Below are positions 45,580 to 54,862 of a stretch of 61,570 bases of DNA, in pieces. Every line of letters begins with the position of its first letter. Position 1 is the stretch's first letter. The stretch is from Clostridia bacterium (lineage in GTDB: Bacteria > Bacillota > Clostridia > Oscillospirales > Acutalibacteraceae). Under the pieces are notes generated by a model. It worked only from the letters and a program-made list of their open reading frames with translations. It searched no databases and was not told the origin of the DNA. Made by a program: the position numbers and the translations under genes. The stretch covers positions 1 through 61,570 of the forward strand of contig JAGBXM010000004.1 in the NCBI GenBank assembly GCA_017629275.1, in the 5' to 3' direction.

Positions 45580-46427
45580 TGGCACAGCTTATAAGCGGTA
45601 AGGTTATTTCGGCCGCCGTTAAGGAGCGCATCGCCGCCGAGGTCGAAGCATTGAAATCACAGGGTGTGACCCCCGGTCTTGCCGTTATCATCGTCGGCAC
45701 CGACCCCGCTTCGCAGGTCTATGTCGGCTCAAAAGAGCGCACCTGTATTGAACTCGGTATGTATTCCGAAAAATACGAGTTACCCGAAAGCACCACCAAC
45801 GAAGAACTGTTGGCATTGGTTGAAAAGCTTAATAAGGACGATAAAATTCACGGCATACTCTGTCAGTTGCCGTTGCCCCGTCACCTTGACGAAAAGGCCG
45901 TTATTGATGCCATTGATCCTTCGAAGGACGTTGATGCCTTCCACGTGCAAAACGTCGGCAAAATTATGCTCGGTGACTATGATTTTCTCCCCTGCACCCC
46001 TGCAGGCATTATGGAAATGTTGAAGTTTTCCGATATCGACCCGTGCGGTAAACATTGTGTCGTTATCGGCCGCAGTAATATCGTCGGTAAGCCGATGGCT
46101 ATGTTGATGCTTCACGCTAACGCTACCGTTACCGTCTGTCATTCCAAAACGCAGAATCTCAAAGAGATCTGCCGCAATGCCGATATTCTGGTCGCCGCCG
46201 TCGGCAGAGCAAAGTTTGTCACGGCCGATATGGTCAAGGACGGTGCCGTTGTTATCGACGTCGGTATGAACCGTGACGAAAACGGCAAACTCTGCGGTGA
46301 CGTTGACTTTGCCTCGGTCGAGCCCAAGTGTTCGGCCATCACCCCCGTTCCGGGCGGTGTAGGTCCTATGACCATTGCTATGCTTATGCAGAACACCTTG
46401 ACCTCTGCCAAGCGCACATTAAAATAA
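45579..46427 (+). CDS. folD: Bifunctional methylene-THF dehydrogenase/cyclohydrolase
   Basis: The 282-residue enzyme interconverts methylene-, methenyl- and formyl-tetrahydrofolate with NADP. Visible are the catalytic Tyr-xxx-Lys pair in [20 protein letters not shown], the nucleotide-binding [14 protein letters not shown] and the [15 protein letters not shown] signature. Length is standard. It is coupled to lgt by a one-base overlap, which is coincidental in function. Confidence 0.96.
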   Translation: MAQLISGKVISAAVKERIAAEVEALKSQGVTPGLAVIIVGTDPASQVYVGSKERTCIELGMYSEKYELPESTTNEELLALVEKLNKDDKIHGILCQLPLPRHLDEKAVIDAIDPSKDVDAFHVQNVGKIMLGDYDFLPCTPAGIMEMLKFSDIDPCGKHCVVIGRSNIVGKPMAMLMLHANATVTVCHSKTQNLKEICRNADILVAAVGRAKFVTADMVKDGAVVIDVGMNRDENGKLCGDVDFASVEPKCSAITPVPGGVGPMTIAMLMQNTLTSAKRTLK

Positions 46428-46463
46428 ATTTCTGAAATTTCAAAGCAGGAGGTGAGTGCCGCA

Positions 46464-47162
46464 ATGAGGCTTTTTAAAGGCGTTTTAAACAGAATATTTG
46501 TCATTTGTCTTGCTTTGACCGTTTTGGCTTTATTGCTTTGCACCGTCACCTCGGCCAAAACAGTCACTAAAACAATTGAAGGTATTACTTTTTCGATAAG
46601 CGACAGTTATAAGATTTTTACCGCCGATAAGTTGGAGTCGCCCAACGACGTTGAAGGCTTTAAATTTGCCGCCATTTCAAACGACGGTAAAAATCAGATC
46701 CAATGCCGCAGTACCGAAACCGATTTTTCAAAGGATATGGGCTCGTTTAAAGGCTTAAACGGTGAAGATCTGAAACCCGTCGGTGAAAAGTTATTCCCCA
46801 ACGGATTTGAAACAACCGAGATGGGCCACGACGTTTATCTGAAATCCACGTCGGTCAACGGCAACGAGTTCAACATTGTCTACGTAACCGTTTCCGACAA
46901 AAAACTGTTTACCTTCAGTTATTTCGGCTCCGATCCCACCGTTATCGGTGAATTTGTCGGCAACGTCAATTTGCCCGATAACACAACCAAAAACAACCCC
47001 AACGTTATTATGATCGTTGTTTTGTCGGTTGCCGTTTTAGGCTTTGCGGTATTTTTAGGTGTTCTCATTATGTCACTTATCAAGGACTACCGCCACCGCA
47101 AGATGGAACAAAGCGAGAATATCGTCAGCAACTATATCAAAATCAAACGTAGAAAGTATTGA
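46464..47162 (+). CDS. Exported membrane protein of unknown function
   Basis: The 232-residue protein has an N-terminal signal or anchor helix, a soluble middle with IEGITFSISDSYKIFTADK and a C-terminal helix followed by a basic tail. I recognise no family; the middle resembles small lipoprotein-like domains that read out protein folding or stress, but this is weak. AGGAGG lies 11 bases before the ATG. It follows folD by 36 bases, and the cohesin lipoprotein starts four bases after its stop. Confidence 0.65.
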   Translation: MRLFKGVLNRIFVICLALTVLALLLCTVTSAKTVTKTIEGITFSISDSYKIFTADKLESPNDVEGFKFAAISNDGKNQIQCRSTETDFSKDMGSFKGLNGEDLKPVGEKLFPNGFETTEMGHDVYLKSTSVNGNEFNIVYVTVSDKKLFTFSYFGSDPTVIGEFVGNVNLPDNTTKNNPNVIMIVVLSVAVLGFAVFLGVLIMSLIKDYRHRKMEQSENIVSNYIKIKRRKY

Positions 47163-47166
47163 TATT

Positions 47167-47892
47167 ATGAAAACTTTTGCAAAAATTTTCTGCATTTTGC
47201 TTTGCCTTTGCCTTATCACTGCAACGGCGGTCGGTTGCGGTAAAAAAGATTCCTCAACAGGCGGTTCAAACGTTCAGAATACCTCGTCGGTAACAAGTGA
47301 CGGCACTACGGCCGATAACACTTCGTCGACCCCCAACGCTTCAACCCCGACCGAGTCGGGCACCGCGTCAAATGGCTCAACCGACGGTACAACCTCAAGC
47401 AACACGCCGTCCGACGGCACACAGTCGACCGTCACGTCGAGCGACGATACAACATCCGAATCGGGCACGACTCCCCCGCCCCAAACAAATAACGACCTGT
47501 CCGTTTTGCTTGAATCGAAACAAAACGGCGACACCGTCACGGTGACGGCGTCGGTCAAAAACAATCCCGGACTTGTGGCCTTCAAATTTCAGGTGACCTT
47601 TGACAACGCCAAGCTGACCCCCGACAATATGGCCCAAAGTGATCTTAAATTGGGTATAACCTCCAACGTTAAGCAGGGTGCCGCCGCCAAAGGTGAGGTT
47701 TCGGTTCTTTATATCGGAACGGCCGGCTTCAAAACCAACGGACAACTGTTCACCTTAACCTTCAAGGTCAACAAAAACGCCAACGGCACCGCCGATTTCA
47801 GAATAAAATCGGACAACAGTTCCTTCTTATCAACCGATGCCGCAACCTATCTCAACGTCAAAACCTTCGGCACCTCGGTAGAATTGAAATAA
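47167..47892 (+). CDS. Cohesin-domain lipoprotein
   Basis: The 241-residue lipoprotein (lipobox Cys C24, TATAVGC) has a Ser/Thr/Gly-rich spacer (about 30-110) and a C-terminal beta-sandwich of about 130 residues with the cohesin pattern VTVTASVKNNPGLVAFKFQV, then FDNAKLTP and GQLFTLTFKV. Cohesins bind dockerins and assemble cellulosome-like complexes, but single cohesin-like domains also occur outside cellulosomes. No dockerin is visible in the proteins of this window. The lipid anchor would place the domain at the cell surface. Confidence 0.75.
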   Translation: MKTFAKIFCILLCLCLITATAVGCGKKDSSTGGSNVQNTSSVTSDGTTADNTSSTPNASTPTESGTASNGSTDGTTSSNTPSDGTQSTVTSSDDTTSESGTTPPPQTNNDLSVLLESKQNGDTVTVTASVKNNPGLVAFKFQVTFDNAKLTPDNMAQSDLKLGITSNVKQGAAAKGEVSVLYIGTAGFKTNGQLFTLTFKVNKNANGTADFRIKSDNSSFLSTDAATYLNVKTFGTSVELK

Positions 47893-47897
47893 ATAAA

Positions 47898-47948
47898 GCA
47901 TTAAAAAAGCACACGGCAACAAAAATGTTGCCGTGTGCTTTTTAATGC
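47898..47948. terminator. Bidirectional terminator between convergent genes
   Basis: A stem of about 22 bp (GCATTAAAAA-GCACACGGCAAC) with a short loop carries A/T tails on both sides. It serves the cohesin gene on the plus strand and the spoIIE-side transcript on the minus strand. Confidence 0.9.
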
Positions 47949-47952
47949 AATA

Positions 47953-48090
47953 TCACTTTTTCTTTTTATCCGCAACAAGTACCGTTGCCGTAGCAAACGC
48001 CATAACGGCAACCACCGCTATAACTATCACCCACGCACCGCCGTTGGATTTTTCTTCGAAAGTATCGACATCAGATCGCCTTCTCGACAA
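47953..48090 (-). CDS. Possible 45-residue single-helix membrane peptide
   Basis: This small frame begins with TTG inside the end of spoIIE and overlaps it by 20 bases. The product has a charged start (SRRRSDVDTFEEK), one long hydrophobic helix of about 25 residues and a DKKKK tail, and it ends at the shared terminator. It could be a genuine small membrane protein translated by coupling to spoIIE, or the leftover C-terminal anchor of a lost surface protein. No ribosome site was seen. Confidence 0.35.
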   Translation of the reverse strand: MSRRRSDVDTFEEKSNGGAWVIVIAVVAVMAFATATVLVADKKKK

Positions 48091-50380
48091 TGGCGGCAAA
48101 AACGGTTATATCGTCCTCGTGACCGTCGTGACGGCGGCGACGGGCGGCGGTGGCAAGTCGCTCGGACAACTGCTTAGCACCGCAATCTCCAAAGGTCTCG
48201 ATCTCGGCACATATCCACTCGGTGCCGTCGGTCATAGCACCGTCCGACATCATAACGAGAATATCGTTTTCTTTTAAAGTAATAACGGCTCGGTCAAATC
48301 CGACCTTGTTTAAAATCCCTGCAGGAAGTGACCGACACTCGGCCTTGCCCGTCCGTCCGTTACGGCGGACAATGGTGGGCGCCGCCCCCGCTTTATACAG
48401 CTCGGTGCGCCCCGAAAAAAGGTCGATGCACGAAATATCCAGCGTTGCCATCGACTCGTCGGCCGACTTGTAAAGCATAGCCGAATTGACCAATTTCAAG
48501 GTGCAATCAAAACCAAATCCTGCCTTTATAAGCCGTTCGGCAAGACCTGCCGTCATGGCACTGTCGACCGCCGCCCGACCGCCCGAGCCCATTCCGTCAC
48601 TAAGCGCGATAATAAGCCGACCGCGTCCGTCAAAAAAGTAGCGGCAGGTATCACCGCAGAGTTGATTTTTACCCTCATTGAACTGCGTACAACCGCAATC
48701 GACCGAATAGACCGCCTTTTCGGTGGCCGTTATATAAAAGACACGACCCACGCGGTTGACCTCGGGCGGTTCAAAATCACGGTCGCAGACCTCCTCAATG
48801 CGGTCTAAAATATGGGAACGGCATATCGGCATATCGGGTTCGCGCGACAACTTTATCTCGACCGTCATACGGCCGAAACGGTCGACCACGCAACTGCATT
48901 CTTCGGCATTTATATCAAGCTCTTTTAATGCCTCGGCCACCCGTCCTGCTAAACTAATGTCATACCTTTGAGCCGTTTTGAACTCCTCAGACAGTTCACA
49001 CAGCATATCGGCAATTCCGTTCATCTGGTCTGATACGACCTCGCGCATTTCGGTGACCCGTTTTTCGGCCGATACCCTGCTTAAAAATTCTCCGTAATTG
49101 CGCGACAATGCATCCTCAAAGCGTTCGATTCGCAGACACCGTTCGGAAAATTCACTCGAAACGTCGGCAAGTTCAATGGGACGGCACCGTCGGATGGCAT
49201 CGGTCATAGCCAACGCGGCATCGACGGTTTCGGTGCGTTGCTTTTCCCAACAGTAAATATGAAAACTGCAGCCTTTGCACACCTCGTCCTCGGTATTGTG
49301 CAAAACGGTGGCAAAATTGGGACGTTTGGATATTGACAGGCACCGCGAGACCTCGTCGACCGTCTCGCTGACCCCGTAAAGCGCCGCGGCGGCAAAGCCC
49401 AACCGCATAGTAAGTGTGCGTCTTAATCCCTTAGTGTCGGGGGTCACGGTGGGCGGTGAGATATACCGACCCAACGGAGCCGACACCGATTTGGGTGTTA
49501 TGAGAAATATGACCGCCGCAACGGTGCTTTCAATCAACTGTGCTAATGACCCCGCACTTGCCGAGGTAAAGGCCGTCCAAAGTGCCGTAACCACAACGGG
49601 TGATGCCGCAACCACCAACTTGCCGAGTCCCGACAGTACGCCCGCAAGTAATGAAATAACGGCTAAAACGACCGCCGTTTCGGGTCGGCCGCCGCAAAGG
49701 ATCATACCGCCTGCCGTAGCAATTCCGACAACGGTCGACGTTCCCACCTTGCCGAGCCGTGCCGAAAACAGTATCAATATTAAAGCGCCGATGCGCCCTA
49801 ATGAAATTCCGTCTAACTGAATATTATAAACAGCGGTCAAAAGGAGTGCCGCCGAAATAAGCAATGCGGCCGAATCGTTGCTTGATACCGTCGCAGGATT
49901 TTTAAGTGCTTTTTCAGACCTTCTCAAAAAGTAAGCGCCGCCGCCTGCAACGGCGCCCTCGACAACCGACATCGCAATGCCGCGCAGTATTTCTTCGCTG
50001 CTTGACACAACGCCGATGCTTACGACCACCGAAAATGCCGTAATAAACGACCATAAAGCCGACTTGCCGATCTCTTTAATACCTTGCAACAGAAAACGGA
50101 CGGCCACAATGCACAAAAGCGCCGCCGTATATCTTAATATGTAAATATTTCCGCCGGGCAGTACGTACCCCGCGACCGAGCCTATGGCCGCCGACAGTAA
50201 AAACGGCATCGGCACACCTGCCGAAAACGCGGCGCCGAGCGGTGCCATTCCGCCGACGAGGTGTGTTCGAGCCAAAAGAAACCCGAAAACCACCGCCGCC
50301 GCGTGCGATAAAACCTTTGAGAAAACAACCGACATTTTCACGGCATCGACCGAGCCCGTTTTTACACTTGTTTTGATCAT
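48071..50380 (-). CDS. spoIIE: Stage II sporulation protein E (serine phosphatase)
   Basis: The 769-residue protein has about ten N-terminal membrane helices (to about 310), a central oligomerisation region and a C-terminal PP2C phosphatase with ALSDGMGSGGRAAVDSA and MMSDGAMTDG. In sporulating Firmicutes it dephosphorylates SpoIIAA to activate sigma-F in the forespore and interacts with FtsZ at the polar septum. It shows that the organism belongs to an endospore-forming lineage. The promoter region carries Spo0A-box-like sites. It is divergent from hppA. Confidence 0.95.
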   Translation of the reverse strand: MIKTSVKTGSVDAVKMSVVFSKVLSHAAAVVFGFLLARTHLVGGMAPLGAAFSAGVPMPFLLSAAIGSVAGYVLPGGNIYILRYTAALLCIVAVRFLLQGIKEIGKSALWSFITAFSVVVSIGVVSSSEEILRGIAMSVVEGAVAGGGAYFLRRSEKALKNPATVSSNDSAALLISAALLLTAVYNIQLDGISLGRIGALILILFSARLGKVGTSTVVGIATAGGMILCGGRPETAVVLAVISLLAGVLSGLGKLVVAASPVVVTALWTAFTSASAGSLAQLIESTVAAVIFLITPKSVSAPLGRYISPPTVTPDTKGLRRTLTMRLGFAAAALYGVSETVDEVSRCLSISKRPNFATVLHNTEDEVCKGCSFHIYCWEKQRTETVDAALAMTDAIRRCRPIELADVSSEFSERCLRIERFEDALSRNYGEFLSRVSAEKRVTEMREVVSDQMNGIADMLCELSEEFKTAQRYDISLAGRVAEALKELDINAEECSCVVDRFGRMTVEIKLSREPDMPICRSHILDRIEEVCDRDFEPPEVNRVGRVFYITATEKAVYSVDCGCTQFNEGKNQLCGDTCRYFFDGRGRLIIALSDGMGSGGRAAVDSAMTAGLAERLIKAGFGFDCTLKLVNSAMLYKSADESMATLDISCIDLFSGRTELYKAGAAPTIVRRNGRTGKAECRSLPAGILNKVGFDRAVITLKENDILVMMSDGAMTDGTEWICAEIETFGDCGAKQLSERLATAARRRRHDGHEDDITVFAAIVEKAI

Positions 50381-50410
50381 ATTTCAACGTCCCTTTTTAT
50401 ATTTTTATCA

Positions 50411-50445
50411 AGTATACCTCTGAACTGTCAAAACATTTTGTCAAA
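50411..50445 (-). promoter_or_regulatory. spoIIE promoter with two Spo0A-box-like sites
   Basis: TTTGTCAAA (plus strand, 50437-50445) matches the 0A-box TTTGTCRAA fully, and a second core TGTCAAA lies at 50426-50432. On the minus strand these give two TTGACA boxes; the distal one is 22 bases from TATACT (50411-50416). This is longer than a normal sigma-A spacer, as known for Spo0A-activated spoII promoters in Bacillus. Confidence 0.6.
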
Positions 50446-50636
50446 TGCGGTTGTAATATTTAATTTTCTTTTGTAAATGTCACAAGAAACTTTCAAAAAA
50501 CAGAAAAAACGTCAAAAAATCTATACATAATTTTGGACAGATCCAACCGCTTGGGCAGAATGATTCTTAATATTTGCAATGTATTTTAAAAATTCCGTTC
50601 ACTTTTTGCATATTTAAGGATGTTTTCGTTAAAATC

Positions 50637-50666
50637 TTGACAATCAAATACTTTTTGTATTAAAAT
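50637..50666 (+). promoter_or_regulatory. Promoter of hppA
   Basis: TTGACA (50637-50642), 18 bases, TAAAAT (50661-50666). An untranslated leader of about 80 bases follows, ending in AGGAGG. The stretch between this promoter and the spoIIE control region is A+T-rich and holds no recognisable gene. Confidence 0.7.
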
Positions 50667-50753
50667 ATTTGTTACCCCATTTTACAAACTAGCGGTGTTA
50701 TACTCAAAATCAGAGGGATAGCGCCCAAATTATTTTAGGAGGAATCCAATATT

Positions 50754-52859
50754 ATGGATAGAATCTTGGCTCTTTGCACGTTTGTGGGAGCTGCGGTCGC
50801 CCTGCTCTTTGCAGTAATCACCGCAACACGCGTATTGAAGTTCCCTGAAGGAACCGACAAAATGAAAAAGATTTCGCAGTCGATCCGCTCGGGCGCAAAC
50901 GCTTATCTTAAAAGACAGTACATAATTGTAAGTGTGTTCTTTGCCGTTATGTTCGTCGTCCTGCTCGCGATGGCATTTTTAGGTCTTTTGACCTTCTACG
51001 TGCCGTTTGCATTTATAACGGGCGGCTTCTTCTCGGCACTTTCGGGCTTCGTCGGTATGAAAATTGCCACCGCGGCCAACGCACGTACCGCCAACGCTTG
51101 TCGCGAAGGCCTGAACAAGGGACTTCGTGTTGCCTTCTCCGCAGGTTCGGTTATGGGCTTCACCGTTGTCGGTCTCGGCCTTTTTGACATCGCACTTTGG
51201 TTCTCACTTTTGAAATTTGTATTCGGAGAGACCCCCGAAACCATCACCAGCGCAATGCTGACCTTCGGTATGGGTGCTTCCTCGATGGCTCTGTTTGCCC
51301 GTGTCGGCGGCGGTATCTTCACCAAGGCGGCCGACGTCGGTGCCGACCTTGTCGGTAAGGTCGAAGCCGGTATCCCTGAGGACGACCCGAGAAACCCTGC
51401 CGTTATTGCCGATAACGTCGGTGACAACGTCGGTGACGTTGCAGGTATGGGCGCCGACCTTTACGAGTCCTATGTCGGCTCGGTCATTTCGGCCTGTGCA
51501 TTGGGTGTTGTTGCATTCGGCACCCTCAACGCAATGGCCGTCCCCATGCTTATTGCCGCTATCGGTATCGTTTGCTCGGTTTTGGGCACCTTCCTCGTTC
51601 GTACCAAAGAAAATGCAACCCAGAAAGATCTGCTCGGTTCTTTGAGCCGCGGCACCAACTTCTCGGCAATTCTTATTGCCATTATCGCCTTCCCCTTGGT
51701 ATGGTTCCTGCTCGGCGAAGAGAACATCGGTCTTTACGTTGCTATCCTTTCGGGTCTTGTAGCAGGTGTTTTGATCGGTCAGGCTACCGAATATTTCACC
51801 TCGGACTCTTATAATCCCACAAAGAAGTTGGCCTCTAAATCCGAAACAGGCTCGGCCACCATTATTATCGGCGGTTTAGGCCTCGGTATGATGTCGACTG
51901 CACTCCCCATCGTTATTATTGCGGTATGTATTCTTATCGCTTACTTTGCCGCAGGTGACAACAACGGCCTTTACGGTATTGCCTTGGCCGCCGTCGGTAT
52001 GCTTTCTACCTTGGGTATCACTTTAGCAACCGACGCTTACGGCCCCGTTGCTGACAACGCAGGCGGTATCGCAGAAATGTCGGGTCTTGAGCCCGAAGTT
52101 CGCCACCGTACCGATGCACTCGACGCTTTGGGCAACACCACCGCCGCAACCGGCAAGGGCTTTGCCATCGGTTCGGCCGCTTTGACCGCTTTGGCGCTTA
52201 TGGCCTCTTATATCGACAAGGTCAAAGAGGTCTTTAGAGGAATAGGCAAAACTAACGAAGAAATTCAAGAAGTTCTCAAATTCGATATTACCGATCCCAC
52301 CGTTCTGGTCGGACTGTTCATCGGTGCCTGCCTGCCTTTTGTATTTGCCGCTCTTACTATGGAGTCGGTCGGCAAGGCCGCACAGTCGGTCGTTAAAGAG
52401 GTTCGCCGTCAGTTCCACGAGATTGCAGGTCTTATGGAAGGCAATGCCGACCCCGACTATGCAAAATGCGTAAGCCTTTGCACCAAGGCAAGTCTTAAGG
52501 AAATGGTTCTCCCCACCGTCGTTGCCATCGTTGTTCCCGTTGTAAGCGGACTCATTCTCGGCTTCAAGGGTGTTGTCGGTCTTTTGGGCGGTGCCACCGT
52601 TTCAGGCTTCTTACTTGCAATATTTATGTCCAACTCGGGCGGTGCCTGGGATAACGCCAAGAAACACATTGAAGGCGGTAACTTCGGCGGTAAAGGCTCC
52701 GAACAGCACAAGGGTGCCGTTGTCGGCGACACCGTCGGTGACCCGTTCAAGGATACTTCAGGTCCTGCCATCAACATTCTTATCAAGCTTCTCTCGATGG
52801 TCTCCATCGTATTCGCCGCATTGGTCGTAAAATACAACCTCGCACAGTATTTACTGTAA
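50754..52859 (+). CDS. hppA: Membrane-bound ion-pumping pyrophosphatase
   Basis: The 701-residue, 16-helix pump couples pyrophosphate hydrolysis to H+ or Na+ export. The active-site segments are intact: DVGADLVGKVEAGIPEDDPRNP with the following DNVGDNVGD, plus DAYGPVADNAGG and [14 protein letters not shown]. Ala in GNTTAATGKG (Lys in K+-independent enzymes) points to the K+-dependent subfamily; the pumped ion cannot be decided by eye. The final 126 bases and the terminator recur at 58041-58253. Confidence 0.95.
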   Translation: MDRILALCTFVGAAVALLFAVITATRVLKFPEGTDKMKKISQSIRSGANAYLKRQYIIVSVFFAVMFVVLLAMAFLGLLTFYVPFAFITGGFFSALSGFVGMKIATAANARTANACREGLNKGLRVAFSAGSVMGFTVVGLGLFDIALWFSLLKFVFGETPETITSAMLTFGMGASSMALFARVGGGIFTKAADVGADLVGKVEAGIPEDDPRNPAVIADNVGDNVGDVAGMGADLYESYVGSVISACALGVVAFGTLNAMAVPMLIAAIGIVCSVLGTFLVRTKENATQKDLLGSLSRGTNFSAILIAIIAFPLVWFLLGEENIGLYVAILSGLVAGVLIGQATEYFTSDSYNPTKKLASKSETGSATIIIGGLGLGMMSTALPIVIIAVCILIAYFAAGDNNGLYGIALAAVGMLSTLGITLATDAYGPVADNAGGIAEMSGLEPEVRHRTDALDALGNTTAATGKGFAIGSAALTALALMASYIDKVKEVFRGIGKTNEEIQEVLKFDITDPTVLVGLFIGACLPFVFAALTMESVGKAAQSVVKEVRRQFHEIAGLMEGNADPDYAKCVSLCTKASLKEMVLPTVVAIVVPVVSGLILGFKGVVGLLGGATVSGFLLAIFMSNSGGAWDNAKKHIEGGNFGGKGSEQHKGAVVGDTVGDPFKDTSGPAINILIKLLSMVSIVFAALVVKYNLAQYLL

Positions 52860-52946
52860 TTAACCAATAAACAATGCTCATTCACCGGATTTAAGTGAAT
52901 GAGCATTTTTGTTTGCAAATATTTATTTTTAAAGTGTGTTTGTGCT
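52734..52946 (+). repeat. Left copy of a 213-bp direct repeat (hppA 3' end plus terminator)
   Basis: This segment covers the last 42 codons of hppA, its terminator and about 40 further bases. It aligns without gaps to 58041-58253, with about 15 differences counted by eye. In the coding part eight of ten differences are synonymous. Confidence 0.9.
52874..52910 (+). terminator. hppA terminator
   Basis: ATGCTCATTCAC and its complement form a 12-bp stem followed by TTTTT, 15 bases after the hppA stop codon. Confidence 0.9.
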
Positions 52947-52968
52947 GCTTTTTTGCGACATGGCACAG

Positions 52969-52997
52969 TTGACAAGTACAGGTATAAATTGTATTAT
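52969..52997 (+). promoter_or_regulatory. Promoter of the sigma-LRR fusion gene
   Basis: TTGACA (52969-52974), exactly 17 bases, TATTAT (52992-52997), just outside the left direct repeat and about 43 bases before the start codon. Confidence 0.75.
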
Positions 52998-53039
52998 AAT
53001 ATTATATCTTGTCACTTTATACTTTTGGGGGTGAACAAT

Positions 53040-54794
53040 TTGGACGAGCAACAATTCTCTCAAAATGCATATCCTTTGTCAGATAATCCGGGTATATGCC
53101 CGTTTTGCGTCAGTAATATGACCGCTGACTCTGTTGACCCTGAAACCGTAAAAAAAGCACAGAACGGTGATAAGGACGCTTTTTCAAAACTGTTTTGGCA
53201 AACCTACCGCTATGTTCTCGGAATTTCAAGAAAGTATCTGCGCCGTGACGAGGATGTTTATGATGCCGTTCAGGAGACATATACCAATATTTATGCAAAT
53301 CTTGGTAAATTAAAGGTCCCTGAAGCATTCGTCACTTGGACAGGAAAAATTGCCGTTACCTGCGCCAGAGCAATGGCTGAGAAAATCTCTGCCACGGGTG
53401 CTGACCCTCTGGAAGATGAAGAACTCGTTGAGATAGACGATACTGCCGACAATTATTCGGCCGAGGTCAAGGCCGATGTTACTGCAGTTCTTTCACAAAT
53501 GGACCCTGCCGATGTTGAACTGCTGACCTTTATATATTACGACCGCTTAAGAGTGACGGAAATAGCTAAAATGCAGGGTGTTCCCGCAACAACGGTTTAT
53601 AGCCGATTAAATGCCGCCAAACGCAAGCTGAAAGAGCTTCTCAAAATCCGCGGAATTGAAAGGGCTGTTTACGGCGGTGACATCATAACACTTATCACAA
53701 CGGCTCTGCGTAATGCCATTGGTACAAATCTCTTAAGTATGGCGGTTGCCGCTGAGATTCTTCATTCGGTGCTCGGCCAAAAGACTAAGGGGGCGGTGGT
53801 GGTCGCCGCCGTTGCACGCAAACAACGCAACGCCGCGGCTTTGAAAATTGCATCCTTGCTTATTGCGGCCGCAATGTTGGTTTTTGTTGTGATAACCCTT
53901 CTGATGTATTGGTTGAGCGCCCCAAAAAGCCACAACAATAACACATCAAATAACCTTGTTGTTCTGCAATCAGAAGAGCATAGCACCGTTGCAGATTTAA
54001 ACTCTTCTTATGATAGCAATAGTAATGCGAGCCCTCAAAGCTCCACAACACAAGCATCTTCTGATGATCATTCTCAGCCCGACCGATCTGACGGCTCCTC
54101 GACCAACAGCCTATCCCAAAACACCACTTCAGGCAGTCACACTTCGTCCACATCTTCAAGCAACACAAACTCTGAAGATACATCGGGTAACATTGGCGAT
54201 ACTGAAAACCCTGATTCTGAAAACAGTAAGATGTCAAGCACCGCATCAGGCAATACATCATCTCGTAAACCGTCATCAACGGTTAGTACGACTGCCCCAA
54301 GTAGTAAACCCTCAACATCATCTTCAACGCCTGACACACAGACCTTTAGCGTCCGTGAAGTAAGTGGCGGTGTTGAAATAACGGGGATTATGACCGAAAA
54401 CACTTCCGGAGTTTATGATATTCCATCAACTATCGGCGGGAAAACGGTGATCGGCATTGGAAATTCTGCATTTTATTATGAAAGTGTTCTAAAATCTGTT
54501 ACCTTGCCTGAAACTTTGCAATATATCGGCGAGCAGGCCTTTGCCAATTGCAAAAATATCACAAGCATTGTAATACCGTTAAGTGTTACTGAAATCAGGA
54601 CCAATGCATTTACAGAGTGCCGCAAGCTGTCCGAGGTTTACATAAAATCCAACAATATAACGGTTGCTTCTCACGCTTTTTCCACGATGTACCAGCGTGA
54701 TGTTGACCTAACTATCTATGCACCTGCTAACTCGAACATCTCAGCTCTGGCACAGTTTAATTGGGATGCCGACTATGTTGAGTGGAACGGCTGA
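53040..54794 (+). CDS. ECF-type sigma factor fused to a membrane helix and an extracellular LRR domain
   Basis: Translation likely starts at TTG 53040, nine bases after TTGGGGG; a GTG at 53031 overlaps that site. The 584-residue protein has sigma region 2 (about 38-110, KAQNGDKDAFSKLF), region 4 with a helix-turn-helix (about 165-205, VTEIAKMQGVPATTVYSRL), a helical stretch and one membrane helix (about 266-293). A Ser/Thr/Asn-rich spacer (about 295-425) and an LRR_5 (BspA-like) domain follow to the end. The topology would put the sigma part inside and the LRR outside. Release by proteolysis, or direct signalling from a bound ligand, is inference. It is the first gene of the island bracketed by hppA ends and has its own promoter and terminator. 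Confidence 0.82.
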   Translation: MDEQQFSQNAYPLSDNPGICPFCVSNMTADSVDPETVKKAQNGDKDAFSKLFWQTYRYVLGISRKYLRRDEDVYDAVQETYTNIYANLGKLKVPEAFVTWTGKIAVTCARAMAEKISATGADPLEDEELVEIDDTADNYSAEVKADVTAVLSQMDPADVELLTFIYYDRLRVTEIAKMQGVPATTVYSRLNAAKRKLKELLKIRGIERAVYGGDIITLITTALRNAIGTNLLSMAVAAEILHSVLGQKTKGAVVVAAVARKQRNAAALKIASLLIAAAMLVFVVITLLMYWLSAPKSHNNNTSNNLVVLQSEEHSTVADLNSSYDSNSNASPQSSTTQASSDDHSQPDRSDGSSTNSLSQNTTSGSHTSSTSSSNTNSEDTSGNIGDTENPDSENSKMSSTASGNTSSRKPSSTVSTTAPSSKPSTSSSTPDTQTFSVREVSGGVEITGIMTENTSGVYDIPSTIGGKTVIGIGNSAFYYESVLKSVTLPETLQYIGEQAFANCKNITSIVIPLSVTEIRTNAFTECRKLSEVYIKSNNITVASHAFSTMYQRDVDLTIYAPANSNISALAQFNWDADYVEWNG

Positions 54795-54824
54795 CCACGC
54801 GCAGTATGTAACCAAAAGCTCACA

Positions 54825-54862
54825 AACCTATCGACAATTGTATGTCGATAGGTTTTATTTTT
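54825..54862 (+). terminator. Terminator of the sigma-LRR gene
   Basis: AACCTATCGACA and its complement form a 12-bp stem followed by TTATTTTTTTT. Confidence 0.9.
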
